Shown here in pieces: positions 1 through 10,639 of a stretch of 55,598 bases of DNA. This DNA comes from Helochares maculicollis (Eukaryota; Arthropoda; Insecta; Coleoptera; Hydrophilidae). The DNA lies in contig JAWQRO010000116.1 in assembly GCA_033557835.1 (NCBI GenBank), positions 1 to 55,598 on the forward strand, in the 5' to 3' direction. Position numbers and translations under genes: made by a program. Below the pieces are notes generated by a model. That model had not been told where the DNA came from. It ran no database searches and saw nothing but the letters and a program-made list of their open reading frames with translations. Position 1 is the stretch's first letter. Every line of letters starts with the position of its first letter.

Positions 1-23
1 GAAAGCGGCGAGGGAGGAAAGCC

Positions 24-195
24 ATGGCGAAGGTCGCGTTTCTGGGGCTCGGCGTGATGGGATATCCCATGGCGGGCCACCTTGCTGCGAAGGGCCACGA
101 GGTCACGGTCTACAACCGCACGGCTGCCAAAGCCCAGGCCTGGGTGGCGGACCATGGTGGCAGCACCGCTGACACGCCCCGCGCCGCCGCCCCCC
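24..195 (+). CDS. Bacterial-type NAD-dependent dehydrogenase (3-hydroxyisobutyrate dehydrogenase family), 5' fragment
   Basis: The first ~56 residues read as the start of a beta-hydroxyacid dehydrogenase (3-hydroxyisobutyrate / tartronate semialdehyde reductase family), which oxidises or reduces small hydroxyacids with NAD(P). The Rossmann dinucleotide motif GLGVMGYPMAGHL lies at residues 8-20 and is followed by GHEVTVYNRT, both typical of bacterial members. A GGGAGGAAAG purine tract sits just upstream of the ATG like a Shine-Dalgarno site, and third codon positions are strongly G/C, unlike everything else here. Homology stops at about position 195, after PRAAA, inside a run of C residues; the sequence then becomes insect-like and a stop follows at 240-242. 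Full family members are about 290 aa, so this is only the N-terminal fifth. I see no splice donor joining it to a eukaryotic exon. A contig-edge chimera or contamination is more likely than a functional transfer. Confidence 0.75.
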
Positions 196-740
196 CCTTC
201 AACAATCGAGACACTGTCACTTTGACTAAAGGTTTAAATTGACGTTCTGAATCGGCACAATGTTGACGCTTTTTGATGCAAAACACTCGAGTCTGTTGAT
301 CGATTTTATTCTAACTTGAGACGCGATCGTCGCTTAGGCTTGCGATAATCGAAAAAGATCGGATTTGTGTGGGTTAATTTGGGTTTTGGTTTCGAAATCG
401 AGCGAAAGCGATTGGTGGTAGTGGTTGTCGTAGGAAGTGCGTTCGTGATCGATGTCGGATCTCGAGCTCGGACCAACGGTTTTCTCTTTCCAATGCTCGC
501 GTCCGTCCAAATCGATCTTCAGGATATCGAATGTCATCGCGAGAGAGAGAGAGCCCCGGCCCCGATTTCTAACCACCGCAGAGCCTTGTCCGATCGTCTC
601 GTGTTTCGTCGGTGTCACATGACGGATTTTTTTATCGTTCGCCACGCTCTGGATGTTTACGTACACGTCGCGTCAATGCAAAATACGACCGCCCTCGTCC
701 GACACAAATAAAACTAGGCAAATATTTGGCAACTATTTAC
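196..740. other. Junction-proximal spacer, no supported gene
   Basis: Moderately CpG-rich insect-like sequence between the bacterial fragment and the exon starting at 741. Short ORFs exist on both strands, but none shows a recognisable domain or good splice context. A short GA run lies near 541-552. If the gene on the minus strand at 741-1328 continues, its next exon should lie here or beyond the window, and I could not find it. Confidence 0.5.
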
Positions 741-1328
741 CAAAGCCGTGGAAGGATCCAAAATGAGGTCGCCGAAAGCCGGCATGGCCTTCAGATTTTC
801 TAGCGATTTGGTGCGATGTCGTCGAGAGCCGGCGGAAAACCGTTCCAGATCGGCCGCCTCCACTCGATGCAGGTCGCTTTGGACGTTCACGACGCTCGTC
901 GACTTCCGGTCGTCTTCCTTCGTCAACGTTTCGGCGCTCTTCCAGGACGTCTCCGTCAGGTTGGTCTCGCTGATCGCCTTTCCCACGGGGGAGCTGTCGT
1001 CTCCTTCGGGAGTCTGTCGCTCGACGGTGGGGCCGCCGCCTTCGGCGGGGACGTCGGCCGGGGTTTCGTCCGACGGATCGTTCTCTCGGGTGGCCCCCGA
1101 GGCCGAGCTCGAGGCGGGGGCCGCGCCGCCGCCCGCTTCCGACGACGACGGAGAACCGGCTCCGCTTTTCCCTTTCAGCTTGAACCTCTTGATCAGAGAA
1201 CCCGACTTCTTGATCTTCGTCTTCCCTTCTCCCGGTTGGATCTTCTTCCTGCCGAGGGCGCGTTTCTCTCCGGCTTCTTCCGAAACTTCGACGAATTTAG
1301 GGTCTTCGGTGTCGCTTTCGGTTTTCAT
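741..1328 (-). CDS. First coding exon of an unrecognised, intrinsically disordered protein
   Basis: An open frame of about 196 codons starts at an ATG (1328) preceded by a CpG-rich leader. The protein begins MKTESDTEDPKF and has a basic patch (KKIQPGEGKTKIKKSGSLIK, about residues 29-48). A long Ser/Ala/Gly/Pro/Glu-rich low-complexity section follows, then a more conserved-looking stretch near the end (RRHRTKSLENLKAMPAF). The sequence turns into a plausible splice donor (GTAAAT at 740-735) a few codons before the in-frame stop at 714, so the exon probably ends at 741 and the gene continues toward or past the window's left edge. I do not recognise the family. The GC-rich third positions and the coherent frame argue for real coding sequence. 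A (TTCC)n tract lies about 150 bp upstream of the ATG. Confidence 0.55.
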
Positions 1329-1472
1329 ATTTTCATCTTCTCCGCGTTCGGTCTAACCGGACACTCGATCGGTCGGAATCTGATTAGTGACTGATGAACC
1401 TCATCGCGGCCGTCCGATCGCCGGTTCGTGGCGGAAAGAGGGGGGATTCCCTACCCACCTGCCTGCACCTAC

Positions 1473-1513
1473 CTTCCTTCCTTCCTTCCTTCCTTCCTTC
1501 CTTCCTTCCTTCC
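1473..1513. repeat. (TTCC)n / (GGAA)n microsatellite
   Basis: About ten tandem TTCC units, read as GGAA on the minus strand. It lies roughly 145-185 bp upstream of the start codon of the minus-strand exon at 741-1328, so it is in that gene's promoter or leader region. Confidence 0.95.
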
Positions 1514-2078
1514 CCCGGACCAGAAACGACTTCGACGCGATTTCGGAAAATTCGTGGCGAGTTAGTTTCGACGACCTATTTCCTCCGTCGAGAACTTCAC
1601 CGGCTTCCTCGAATCTCTTAGGACGCTTCGTAAAAACGCAAGGTTGCCCTTTTTGCGGCTTCCCGAACGACTTCTTCCTGAGGCGAGATCGGACGTGGCT
1701 TTTTTGCGAGTCGCGGTGGAACATGAACTGCGGTTTATCGGCGCCAAAATGAGGTGTATCGCGATGCTCGAGATTACATTCTTTTCTTTATCAATTCGAG
1801 TGGCTCCTGGCGAACGCTCTAATCGACCAGAGCCAACATTTCGCCGTCCCAAGTACGTAACTGTAACTACGCGAATCACATTCCGACAATACCACAAACA
1901 TCTGGACTGACATTTCTGGTCAGTTGTGCAAAAATGTATCGGGTTTACTGGTCTCAATCGCAAATCTTACGGTTTGCGGTACTTATCTGCAATATTATAA
2001 AATCTGCTTTCGATAGTTCAACCGACCAACCAAAATCTTACTTTTAGCTGTAACGCCCGCCCAGGTGGGGAAATTCGT
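1514..2078. other. Intergenic spacer
   Basis: The left part (to about 1720) is CpG-rich and could belong to the promoter of the minus-strand gene at 741-1328. The remainder is AT-richer without recognisable coding sequence. The ORFs here are short and lack family features. Confidence 0.4.
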
Positions 2079-3058
2079 TAAACTTGGGTGGTTAACTTAG
2101 ATTCTCGATGTTCTAAAATATAGCGTCACTTTTGTACTAAACGTTCTTTTATTAGGGGGACCGGAAAGTAATGTCGTTTCTGCGGATGTCGATATTTGAT
2201 TGTCATTTGGTAGCTCATTACGTAAATTTTGATCTCTCGGACGCCCCTCGTTTGAGTTTCGCAAGGGAAATACCGCACCTGCTGCTACTAAAAACATTTG
2301 CGATGTTTATCCAAGCGCATTGGACGTTCGAAAATGCCAAAGATGGTTCTCCAAATTCAAGTCAGGCAATTTTGATCTCTCGGAAGCCTCCCCATCGATC
2401 AGGGAGCCCAACAACATTAGATAACAAAGTGCTAAGGGCAAAAGTGGAAGCAAATCCATGCCAAAGAATTGAGGAACTTTCAAACAGCCTCAACCGACCT
2501 CGGTCAACCATCCAAGAACATTTGCCACAGATTGGCAAAATAAGCAGAGCTGGTGTTTGGGTCCCCCATAATCTATCCGAGCAGAATAAAGCCAACCGGT
2601 CCATCACATGCAACGTATTGCTTCAACGGCATCGTACAGATCCGTTTTTTGATCGCTCGATCACCAGAAACGAAAAATGGGTCCTATACGACAATCCGAA
2701 ACGCAAAAGGCAGAGAGCTTTTCCCGATGGAATCCATTATTGTCAGAAATATGGTCGCAATCTTAGAAATAAACATAAGTTTTGCAAAAAAATCCAGTGA
2801 TACCCTTGATGGTTTAACGAAAGTGCAAGTCTTTGATTTCTTAATGGCGACATTCCATGAAGCTGGTTAGATGAGGACTTCTCACGCAGTTCTCTTCTTG
2901 AAATTTTATAGAATTATGGTTTTTGGCACCAATCACAGTGCCTCGTCTATCATTCTTAGTGTTTTATGTCGTAATCTCGCCTATATTTGCATATTGGTCT
3001 TTATTGTTGTTACCCACAACACAATCGCGCTCGTCTAAATAGGTTTCAGGACCATTTT
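2079..3058 (+). mobile_element. Decayed mariner transposon with shared flanks
   Basis: A TA at 2150-2151 is followed by a mariner-type terminal repeat (TTAGGGGGACCGGAAAGTAA, 2152-2171). Between about 2290 and 2710 the translated pieces match a mariner transposase in more than one frame: the HTH-region CQRWFSKFKSGNFDLSE, then GKISRAGVWVPHNLSE, then RNEKWVLYDNPKRKRQ, where intact enzymes have a catalytic Asp in GDEKW. The sequence then jumps directly to the transposase C-terminus (EFF..., stop near 2765), so the middle, with the second and third catalytic acids, is deleted. Frameshifts and the deletion make it non-functional. The left flank (2079-2150) and the right part (2700-3055) recur inverted at 8880-10035. 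No matching 3' terminal repeat was found. Confidence 0.8.
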
Positions 3059-3112
3059 GCCACAAGTAGTTTCTTTGGTACATAGTCTACATGAACCAAA
3101 GTGTCCTTATTC

Positions 3113-3185
3113 ACAGGTTCACTGACCAATTGACTGACTCGAAGTCCTAATTCAGAGGTTGACTGACCAATCGACTGACTAGAAG
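3113..3185. repeat. Two-copy ~35-bp direct repeat
   Basis: A unit containing TTCACTGACCAATTGACTGA is repeated once with small changes (TTGACTGACCAATCGACTGA). It lies between the mariner relic and the 577-bp repeat array. Confidence 0.6.
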
Positions 3186-3629
3186 ACAGTGGAATCTTGG
3201 TCGCATTGTACTTAAAGAGTAGGTAATGAATGAATAAAGGAATTTTTGAAATGCCATGTCTAAGGAGGTGACCATGGGGGTTGAACGGGTATTGGGATCA
3301 CAACCATCACTCATAATTACAACCATCAGGCTTTTATTTTTGGTTTTGGCATCAAAGCAACATATCAAAACAAAACCAGATTTTCTGATTTGACCGACAT
3401 CTTTTTATCTTCTTATGGGGTGTAACCATAACTCATAACCAATCGACCAAGCTACAAAAGAGTGTTTTTGTTACGAAATGTAATTTGATTTCAGTACAAG
3501 AAATTACTTTGGATGAGAGAAGTCTTAATTGTAGCCTCTTCCATACTCATTGAGTCACTTTTGGGCAATCGAACTCAAAAAGCTGGCTTTGTAGAAATGC
3601 CGATTTGTCAAAACCGATACGTAGCTATG

Positions 3630-3892
3630 TGGAAAAAATCTGAAGTGTCTCCACTCAACATTCCCGTATAAATATATGTACGGCATAAAATGCGCTTCAA
3701 AACTAACAGCAAAAGTTTTAATACTCATAATTGACAATAACGTCAACACATTAATATATTCATAAAGAATGTTCAAATCTTTTTCAGTACATATATACAT
3801 CATCGAAATGTTTTTATATTTCTTTATGTAATGTGTTTTGTATTTACTTGTTTACGCTTAACTAGTCTGCAATATCGAACTCTTGTAAAAAA
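3630..3892 (+). repeat. Left module of the composite 577-bp-unit repeat element
   Basis: A unique sequence beginning around CTCCACTCAACATTCCCGTA and running through CATTAATATATTCATAAAG to the first repeat unit. Homologous sequence precedes the unit arrays at 43610-43985 (same strand). Its right half also occurs, reverse-complemented, at 16330-16490. This association suggests the module is part of the element rather than chance flanking DNA. Confidence 0.7.
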
Positions 3893-6130
3893 TGAAATTT
3901 ATGACGGTAAAGTCCTACTTCCAGTTTTAAAATTTACACGGAAATATTTGTTATCGCTATACTTTCCTTGTTTAGCATTTTTGTAACATTTTTTGCAATT
4001 TTTTTTATTGCAAAACCTACTAAAATTGGAATTTTCAAAATTATTAAAATAGCACTTTCGGTGCTCCGATCACGTTGAAAATTTGCATCTGTCAGTTTTT
4101 TGCGATATTTAAGATGTGTAAGAAATTTCATTCCGATAGCTTAATTTTGAAGAGTAGTTTACTTGGAAAAATTTCAAAGCTGTGTAGGTAAACGGGTACT
4201 TCCGGTGGTCCTACATGCCTCAAAAGTTGATACAGATCTAAGTTCTTGCGATAATGGCCGTATACCAAATTTCATTGCTCCAGCTTATACGGTCTGACCG
4301 CTATCGTGTTTACATACATACGCACACACAGACAACATGCCAAAAATTGTCAAAATGGATTCAGGGGTACCCAAAACGTGGAGATCCGACAAAATCTCGA
4401 GGTCGAATTTTTTCACGATCTCAATACTTTCCCTTTACTATACTTCATATAGTATGCGGGAATGTAAAAATGAAAATTATGGCGCTAAAGTCCCACTTCC
4501 GGTTTTAAAATTTACACGGAACTATTTGTTATTGCTATATTTTCCATGCTTAGCATTTTTGTAACACTTGTCAATTTTTTTATTCCAAGGCCTACTAAAA
4601 TTGGAATTTTCAAAATTATAAAAATAGCACTTCCGGTGCTTCGATCATATTGAAAATTAGTATCTGTCAATTTTTTGTGATATTTAAGGTGTGCAGAAAA
4701 TTCCAATCTGATAGCCTAATTTTAAAGACTACTTTACTTGAAAAAAATTTCAAAATTGTGTAGGTAAGCAGGTACTTCCGGTGGTTCTATATGCCTCAAA
4801 AGCTGATGTGGATCTAAGTTTTTGCGATAATAGCCGTGCGTCAAATTTTATTGCCCTACCTCAAACGGTCTGACCGCTATCATATTTATATACACACACA
4901 GACACACAAACATGCCAAAAATAGTCAAAATGGATTCAGGGGCACTCAAAACGTGGAGATCCGTCAAAATCTCGAGGTCGAATTTTGTAATGATTCCAAT
5001 ACCTTCCCTTCACCATACTTTGTATAGTAATACAAGAAGGTAAAATTTAAATTTATGACGGCAAAGTCTCACTTCCGTTTTTCAAATTTACATGGAACTA
5101 TTTGTTATTGCTATATTTTCCATGCTTAGCATTTTTGTAACATTTTTGTCAATTTTTTATTCCAAGGCCTACTAAAATTGGAATTTTCAAAATTATAAAA
5201 GTGGCACTTCCGGTACTCCGATCATGTTGAAAATTTGTATCTATCGATTTTGTGTGATATTTAAGGTGTGCAGAAAATTCCAATCCGATAGCCTAATTTT
5301 AAAGACTACTTTACTTGAAAAAATTTCAAAATTGTGTAGGTAAGCAGGTACTTCCGCTAGTCCTACATGCCTCAAAAGTAGATACGAATCTAAGTTTTTG
5401 CGATAATAGCGGTATACCAAATTTCGTCGGTCCAGCCCAAACGGTCTGACCGCTATCGTGTTTACATACACACAGAGACACAGACAACATGCCGAAATTA
5501 GTCAAAATGGATTCACGGATACTTAAAACGTGAAGATCCGTCAAAATCTCGAGGTCGAATTTTTTCACGATCCTAATACCTTCCCTTTACTTTACTTCGT
5601 ATAGTATACGGGAATGTAAAAGTGAAATTTATGACGGTAAAGTCCCACTTCCCGTTTTCAAAATTACACGGAACTATTTGCTATTGCTACATTTTCCATG
5701 CTCAGCATTTTTGCAACATTTTTGTAATTTTTTTTATTTCAAGGCCTACTAAAATTGGAATTTTCAAAATTATAAAAATAACACTTTCGGTGGTCCGATC
5801 ATGTTAAAAATTTGTATCTGACTGTTTTTTGCGATATTTAAGATTTGTACGAAATTTCATTCCGATAGCTTAATATTGAAGAGTAGTTTACTTGAAGAAA
5901 ATTCAAAACTGTATAGGTAAACGGTTATTTCCGGTGGTTTTACATGCCTAAAAAGTTTATACGGATCTAAGTTTTTGCGATAATAGCCGTAGGCCAAATT
6001 TCATCGCTCCAGCCGAAACAGTCTGACCGCTATCGTGTTTACACACACAGACAACATGCGAAAAATGGTCAAAATGCATTCAGGAGCACTCAAAACGTGG
6101 AGATCCGTCAGAATCTCCTTCCTCTTACTA
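3893..6130 (+). repeat. Tandem array of ~577-bp repeat units (four copies)
   Basis: Four head-to-tail units start near 3893, 4472, 5046 and 5623; the last is shortened at about 6130. Each unit begins with AAAGTCCCACTTCCGGTTTT or a variant. It then has the landmarks ATTCCAAGGCCTACTAAAAT, GCACTTCCGGTGCTCCGATC, GGTACTTCCGGTGGTCCTAC and AAACGGTCTGACCGCTATCG, then a CA/GA microsatellite (ACACACAGACA) and AAATCTCGAGGTCGAATTTT. The copies are similar by eye but carry independent substitutions and small indels. Short ORFs recur on both strands because the copies are homologous; I do not regard them as genes. I recognise no transposase or tRNA promoter in the unit. Confidence 0.9.
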
Positions 6131-7770
6131 TGCTATGATGTTTGGCACCGAAAATTACCAATCTGCCTAATTGCCCAAAAGTAAACCACAGCGAAAGATT
6201 CAATGAAGAAAGTTTAGAAGTATACAAACTGAAGCAAAGCGTCCTTATTATGCAAGGTTTTCGAAAAACTTCTAACCTAAACGTCCAAATTTGATCGCAA
6301 GCAGTCCTTAGTTGGTGAACCGTGTTCTAAAGATCATCGTAATCATGTAATACACGTGTCGTAAGCTCTTTAATATAGCATGTGTAAGAAATCCATCATA
6401 AAACAACCGAAAGACGAAAAGCAAGCGATAAGGCCTCACCATTAAATCTCATAAAAGCGATAAAATTCCGTGGCATTGTTTACAATTCAGTAGGTGTGTA
6501 AACGAAACTTATCAGTAAATCTACATAAATGTTGAACAATTGTATAACACGGATTTAAGTGTGGCGGTGGCATTGGCGATGGCGGGGGCGGGGGCGCGCT
6601 AAGGGACCTTCGACGCAGGATTTTTATTTACCGACAAAATTAATGTCACTCTGGTACTCGCCGTGAAAATAATTATCGTTATTGGCCCATTAATAATTCA
6701 TCGGCTGCTAAGCTTAGCTGATTGGTTTTCATTTTCCACCGCCCTAAATTATCTCAAACGATCTAAACCGACGTTGGAGATACGCAATTCCGCGACGAAA
6801 TTCGACTGGCTCCACTCAACATTCTCGCAAGCGATACGTTCACAACCGTAGCACGTGTGCGAGAATGGCGAAGGGAACGTGAATTGTCCTCACTGCGCAC
6901 CTGTTCGACTTGTATCTTTCCGGCCTTTATTTACAATTTCAAACTGCAAATTGGTACGGACTCACCGGACAAACGTATCCGATCCTAGAGCTCCTGGGAA
7001 TCGCGAAGACATCCAAAAAACCTCGTTTCCAAACCGAGGCGATACTGAAAGGCATATTCACAAACACGATTTTCGATTATCAGCTGGTTCCTCTCGTTCA
7101 ACTCCTAAAGTCACTTTCAAAAATAAACCGAAAATTAGGTTCGAATCGCAGTCGGCCAGGGCCGCTTTGTCGGATTGCTCTTTTCTACGATCGTGGCGGA
7201 TATCGATCGTTCGATATAGAATATTTGTAAGTAAATTTGCTTAATAGTTACGCATCGTTGCCGCCGCGACTTTGCTGAATGCTCGCCACCTAAGCCAAGA
7301 CAGAAGTCGATACTCGATACCCTTTTCCCGCGTAATAATGAAGAATCCGTATTATATCGAAATAGATAAAATTACAAGTATCGGATGTCTAATAAAATCA
7401 ATTCGTTTCTATTTTCAGCTGCCGTCCCACGAAATTAGATATTTGTCGCGAGTCGATGAACTTTCCGAACAAACGATAAAATGACACGACGGATGAACGT
7501 AGGACACTAATTCGATTTGAAAACTAACTTTTCTACTGCTACGATAAACAAGTGAATTTATCAATCGCAAATCCACGCCAAATGTGACGGAAGAAAAAGA
7601 AGAGTTTACCTAGAGTTTGCGGCTTCATGCTAATTAGTGGGCGAAATCTCAGGCGGCGCTTTTCTTCACTAACTTTGTTCTTCAAACTTATTAATACCAC
7701 GCACGCTAGAAGTGTATTTTTGTAGTAAAACGAATTTTTCGGTTCATAACTGATTATTATACTGTCATTT
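6131..7770. other. Spacer with a CpG-rich patch, no supported gene
   Basis: AT-rich sequence with a GC/CpG-richer section at about 6540-7270, including a short GGCGGGGGCGGGGGC tract near 6580. Several ORFs of 60-130 codons cross this patch on the plus strand in different frames. None shows a domain, repeated pattern or convincing splice sites. A promoter or untranslated exon is possible but not shown. Confidence 0.35.
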
Positions 7771-7773
7771 ATT

Positions 7774-7950
7774 TAATTCCGATCAAAATGCAAAACAGCC
7801 GTAGCCGAAAACCACTTCGCCGCACTCTCGACCTTTGCATGACGTAGCGGTGACATAAGCGTTCTGCAATTGGCAGCACTTGTATCTGCCATTTGTTATT
7901 ACCGCAGTACTAAAAGTGACAGTTGTTTTTTCATTTTGATCGAAATTCGT
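7774..7950. mobile_element. Possible MITE with ~28-bp imperfect inverted ends
   Basis: The left end (AATTCCGATCAAAATGCAAA) and the reverse complement of the right end (AATTTCGATCAAAATGAAAA) match at most positions over about 28 bp and enclose about 125 bp without an ORF. This fits a small non-autonomous DNA transposon, but I see no clear target-site duplication and no second copy in the window. Confidence 0.35.
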
Positions 7951-7989
7951 TCTTCACTGTTTTTAACAATTAAAAGTGGTCGCTTTTGC

Positions 7990-8330
7990 AATAATAAATT
8001 ACTTATTAAAATACCGTTTCTAGTGCTTCGTTCAGCTTGACATATCAGATCTGTAAGAGCTTTTCGGTACGTATAAAAATTTTTAACTTAATCTTGATTT
8101 AAACGAATACTTTACTTGGAAAATTTTTAAAACTGTTTCTTTGTTCCCCCACTCAAACGGTCTGACCGCTATCGTATTTGCATAAACACACATACAAAGA
8201 CACATGCACAGGTAACATGCAATAAATAGTCAATATAGAGTCAGGGGCCTTCAAAACATGGAAAACTATCAAAATTTCAAGACCGAAATTTTTCAGGATC
8301 CTTTGCTGTACTACGCATAGCAATACTAGA
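7990..8330 (+). repeat. Strongly decayed copy of the ~577-bp unit
   Basis: It retains in order the landmarks CGTTTCTAGTGCTTCGTTCA (degenerate form of the ETS-like segment), ACTTTACTTGGAAAATTTTT, AAACGGTCTGACCGCTATCG, the CA-rich microsatellite, GTCAGGGGCCTTCAAAACAT and a degraded GACCGAAATTTTTCAGGATC. The copy is much more divergent than the four-copy array at 3893-6130. Confidence 0.75.
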
Positions 8331-8879
8331 ACCTAGAAATAGTTTTAAACTACTTGGATAAAATCAAATGACTTCCTGCATTTTTGGAGCTGTTTTGTGA
8401 GATTGATTTTTGACTTGCTTTGATTGTTGGGTTGGCTTGATGTTTTAATTGCTTTCAGTTTTAGCACACCTGCGGCACGATACTCACTGAATTAGTCAAA
8501 GATATCCAAGTCGTACGCGTAGATCGTTGTCTCATCTCCCGTAACAATGTTTTTAATGACGTTTTGTTAGCTAGAAATAGAAAAGGAATTTTTACTCTGC
8601 TCATATCTTAACCTTGGTCTAGCTTCAGTAACCAGTTGTCAGTCAAAATTGTCTACCACATTAAAGTTTTGATATAACTATGATACAATTTTCGGATTTT
8701 TTGAATGGCTACTCATGTCTAAATAAAATGCGATGAAGATAGAGAGGAACACAAAGAATATGTTTTTCCATCCCTTGGACTTTAATTACAAACATGAGAA
8801 GACAAAGCAAAGTCTAAACTCTTAACTGGGCCAGTCTAATCCTTCCAGTCTTTCGCTCAGTGGTGGCAATTTGAATGGT

Positions 8880-10035
8880 TCTGAAATCTACTTAGACGAG
8901 CGCGATTGTGTTGTGGGGAACAGCATCAAACACCAATATGCAAATATTGGAGAGATTACGACATAAAACGCTAAGAGTGATAGACGATGAACCGTGATTC
9001 GTGCCAAAAACCATTTTTCTATAAAATCTCAAGAAGAGAACTTCGCGAAAAGTCCTTATCTGACCAGCTTGAGCGAATGTCGCGATTAAGAAATCAAAGA
9101 CTCGCACTTTCGTTAAGCCATCAAGGGTATCACTGCATGTTTTTGCAAAAACCATGTTTCTATCTAAGATTGCGACCATATTTCTGACAATAATGGATTC
9201 TATTGGGAAAAACTCTCTGCCTTTTTATGCTATCCATTTTTTGATTTTTTCGTGGTTTCCGAAGTGTTGGTCATAGAGACCGCTTTGCTTCGATCGGAAC
9301 AAGTAATGATTCGATGGGGTACAATCTCGCGCATAGGGAGCACGCGATAGAATTTCTCATTTACGTGCTTCTAACAAATGTTTTACTTGCTTTGCGACAT
9401 GTGGTCGAGCGTCGTCGTGTGGCGAAAGCACTTTACGCTGTTTGTTGGTTGGAATAGGATGTTTTTCGACCGATGCATGGTTCAAATCTATCAACTGTTG
9501 TTGGTAACGTTCAGCAGTAATAGTTCCGTTCGATTTTAGCAGCTCTTAGTACATTACTCTTTTTTGGTCTTACCAATTGCACAACATACTTTTACTGCCA
9601 AGATTGTTTCATTTTGCTGGTAATATGGATGGCTCGGCTGGATGAACCCGTGACTTTTTGTCTCTAGATTATCGTAATAAACAATCACCCGTCACAACTT
9701 GTTACAAAAAATGCCATCTTCGGTATCTTGTAGGCAAAGAATTGCAAACCTTCAAATTTAAACCGAGTTTTTTCAATACTGCTTCTAATTCTCCAAATTT
9801 TGGTTTTTGGTTGTCCAGAATGTTTTTATCACCGATATCAAAATCCTCACTTTTGGGTCGTTTGAACCAGTTTTCGCAAGTCTCTTGAGTGGGTGAATGT
9901 TCACGATAACTTTCTTGAAGAAGACGAACACTTTAGCTGCCTCGTACCGCCGGTGTTATTGTAAACGAACGTTTAGTACAAAAATGACGTTATATTTTAG
10001 AAAATAGAGAAACTAAGTTAACCACCCAAGTTTTT
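8880..10035 (-). mobile_element. Decayed mariner transposon, inverted relative to 2079-3058
   Basis: On the minus strand, pieces read as mariner transposase: CENWFKR...SEDFDIGDKN near 9850, a QTCWQ...MLCNW...ELLKSN-like DDE core near 9530-9640, and ERYQQQLIDLNHASVEKHPI then LSPHDDARPH near 9380-9520. The C-terminal EFF segment follows near 9200. The frame is broken several times. The segment 8880-9215 matches 2700-3055 in reverse complement, including ~290 bp beyond the transposase stop, and 9963-10032 matches 2079-2150. The element therefore shares flanks as well as transposase with the plus-strand copy. Confidence 0.8.
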
Positions 10036-10330
10036 TAATGCGATCCATTTTCTGATTTTTTCGTTGTTTCTGAAGTGTTGGTCATGGAGACCGCTTTGCT
10101 TCGATCGGAGCAAGTAATGATTCGATGGGGCACAATCTCATGCATTGGGAGTACGCGAGAGAAAGTTTCATTTGCGTGCTTCCAACAAATGTTTTACTTG
10201 CCTTGCGACATGTGGTCGAGCGTTGTCGTGTGGCGAAAGCACTTGACGCTGTTTGTTAGTTGGAATAGGATGTTTTTCGACCGACGCATGGTTCAAATCT
10301 ATCAACTGTTGTTGGTAACGCTCAGCAGTA
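10036..10330 (-). mobile_element. Second minus-strand mariner fragment (duplicate of 9220-9515)
   Basis: Closely similar to 9220-9515: both encode, on the minus strand, YQQQLIDLNHASVEKHPIPT followed by LSPHDNARPH and then a SNHYLLRSKQ-like segment near the C-terminus. It abuts directly the TTAACCACCCAAG segment that ends the neighbouring mariner at 10035, forming a head-to-tail partial duplication of the transposase 3' half. Confidence 0.8.
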
Positions 10331-10639
10331 GTTGGCCCACCTTGATAACGCTGTCAACCGTGTCCGTTGAACGAAGTGCAAAAAACGCCGATGTTTGGTC
10401 TACGCAGGAACAACGCAAAGAAGAAGAAGAGAAGAGGCAGAAGGCAGAACAGACCTCCTTACACTTTTGTTACTAACGAAAAACTGATTTGGCGGTGCGT
10501 AGAGTTTCCTGGGTGAGGATGAACATGTCCCAGGATGTTAAAATCATTATTATGAAAGTTATAGATCGCGTCGGTAGATGTTTCCATTCTGATCCTCGAT
10601 GTTCTAGGACTCGATTGCGTTTCTAAGTGTTTTGGTCTC

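Noticed and set aside
3934..4706. Recurring 62-65-residue minus-strand ORF (MKF..HLKYHKKLTDTNFQ) in copies of the 577-bp unit
   Set aside because: It recurs because the units are homologous. Copies elsewhere contain stops or frame changes, and the peptide has no domain. A substitution-pattern test would be needed to revive it.
6855..7244. 129-codon plus-strand ORF in the CpG-richer patch
   Set aside because: No recognisable family, no start context or splice support, and a second ORF overlaps it in another frame.
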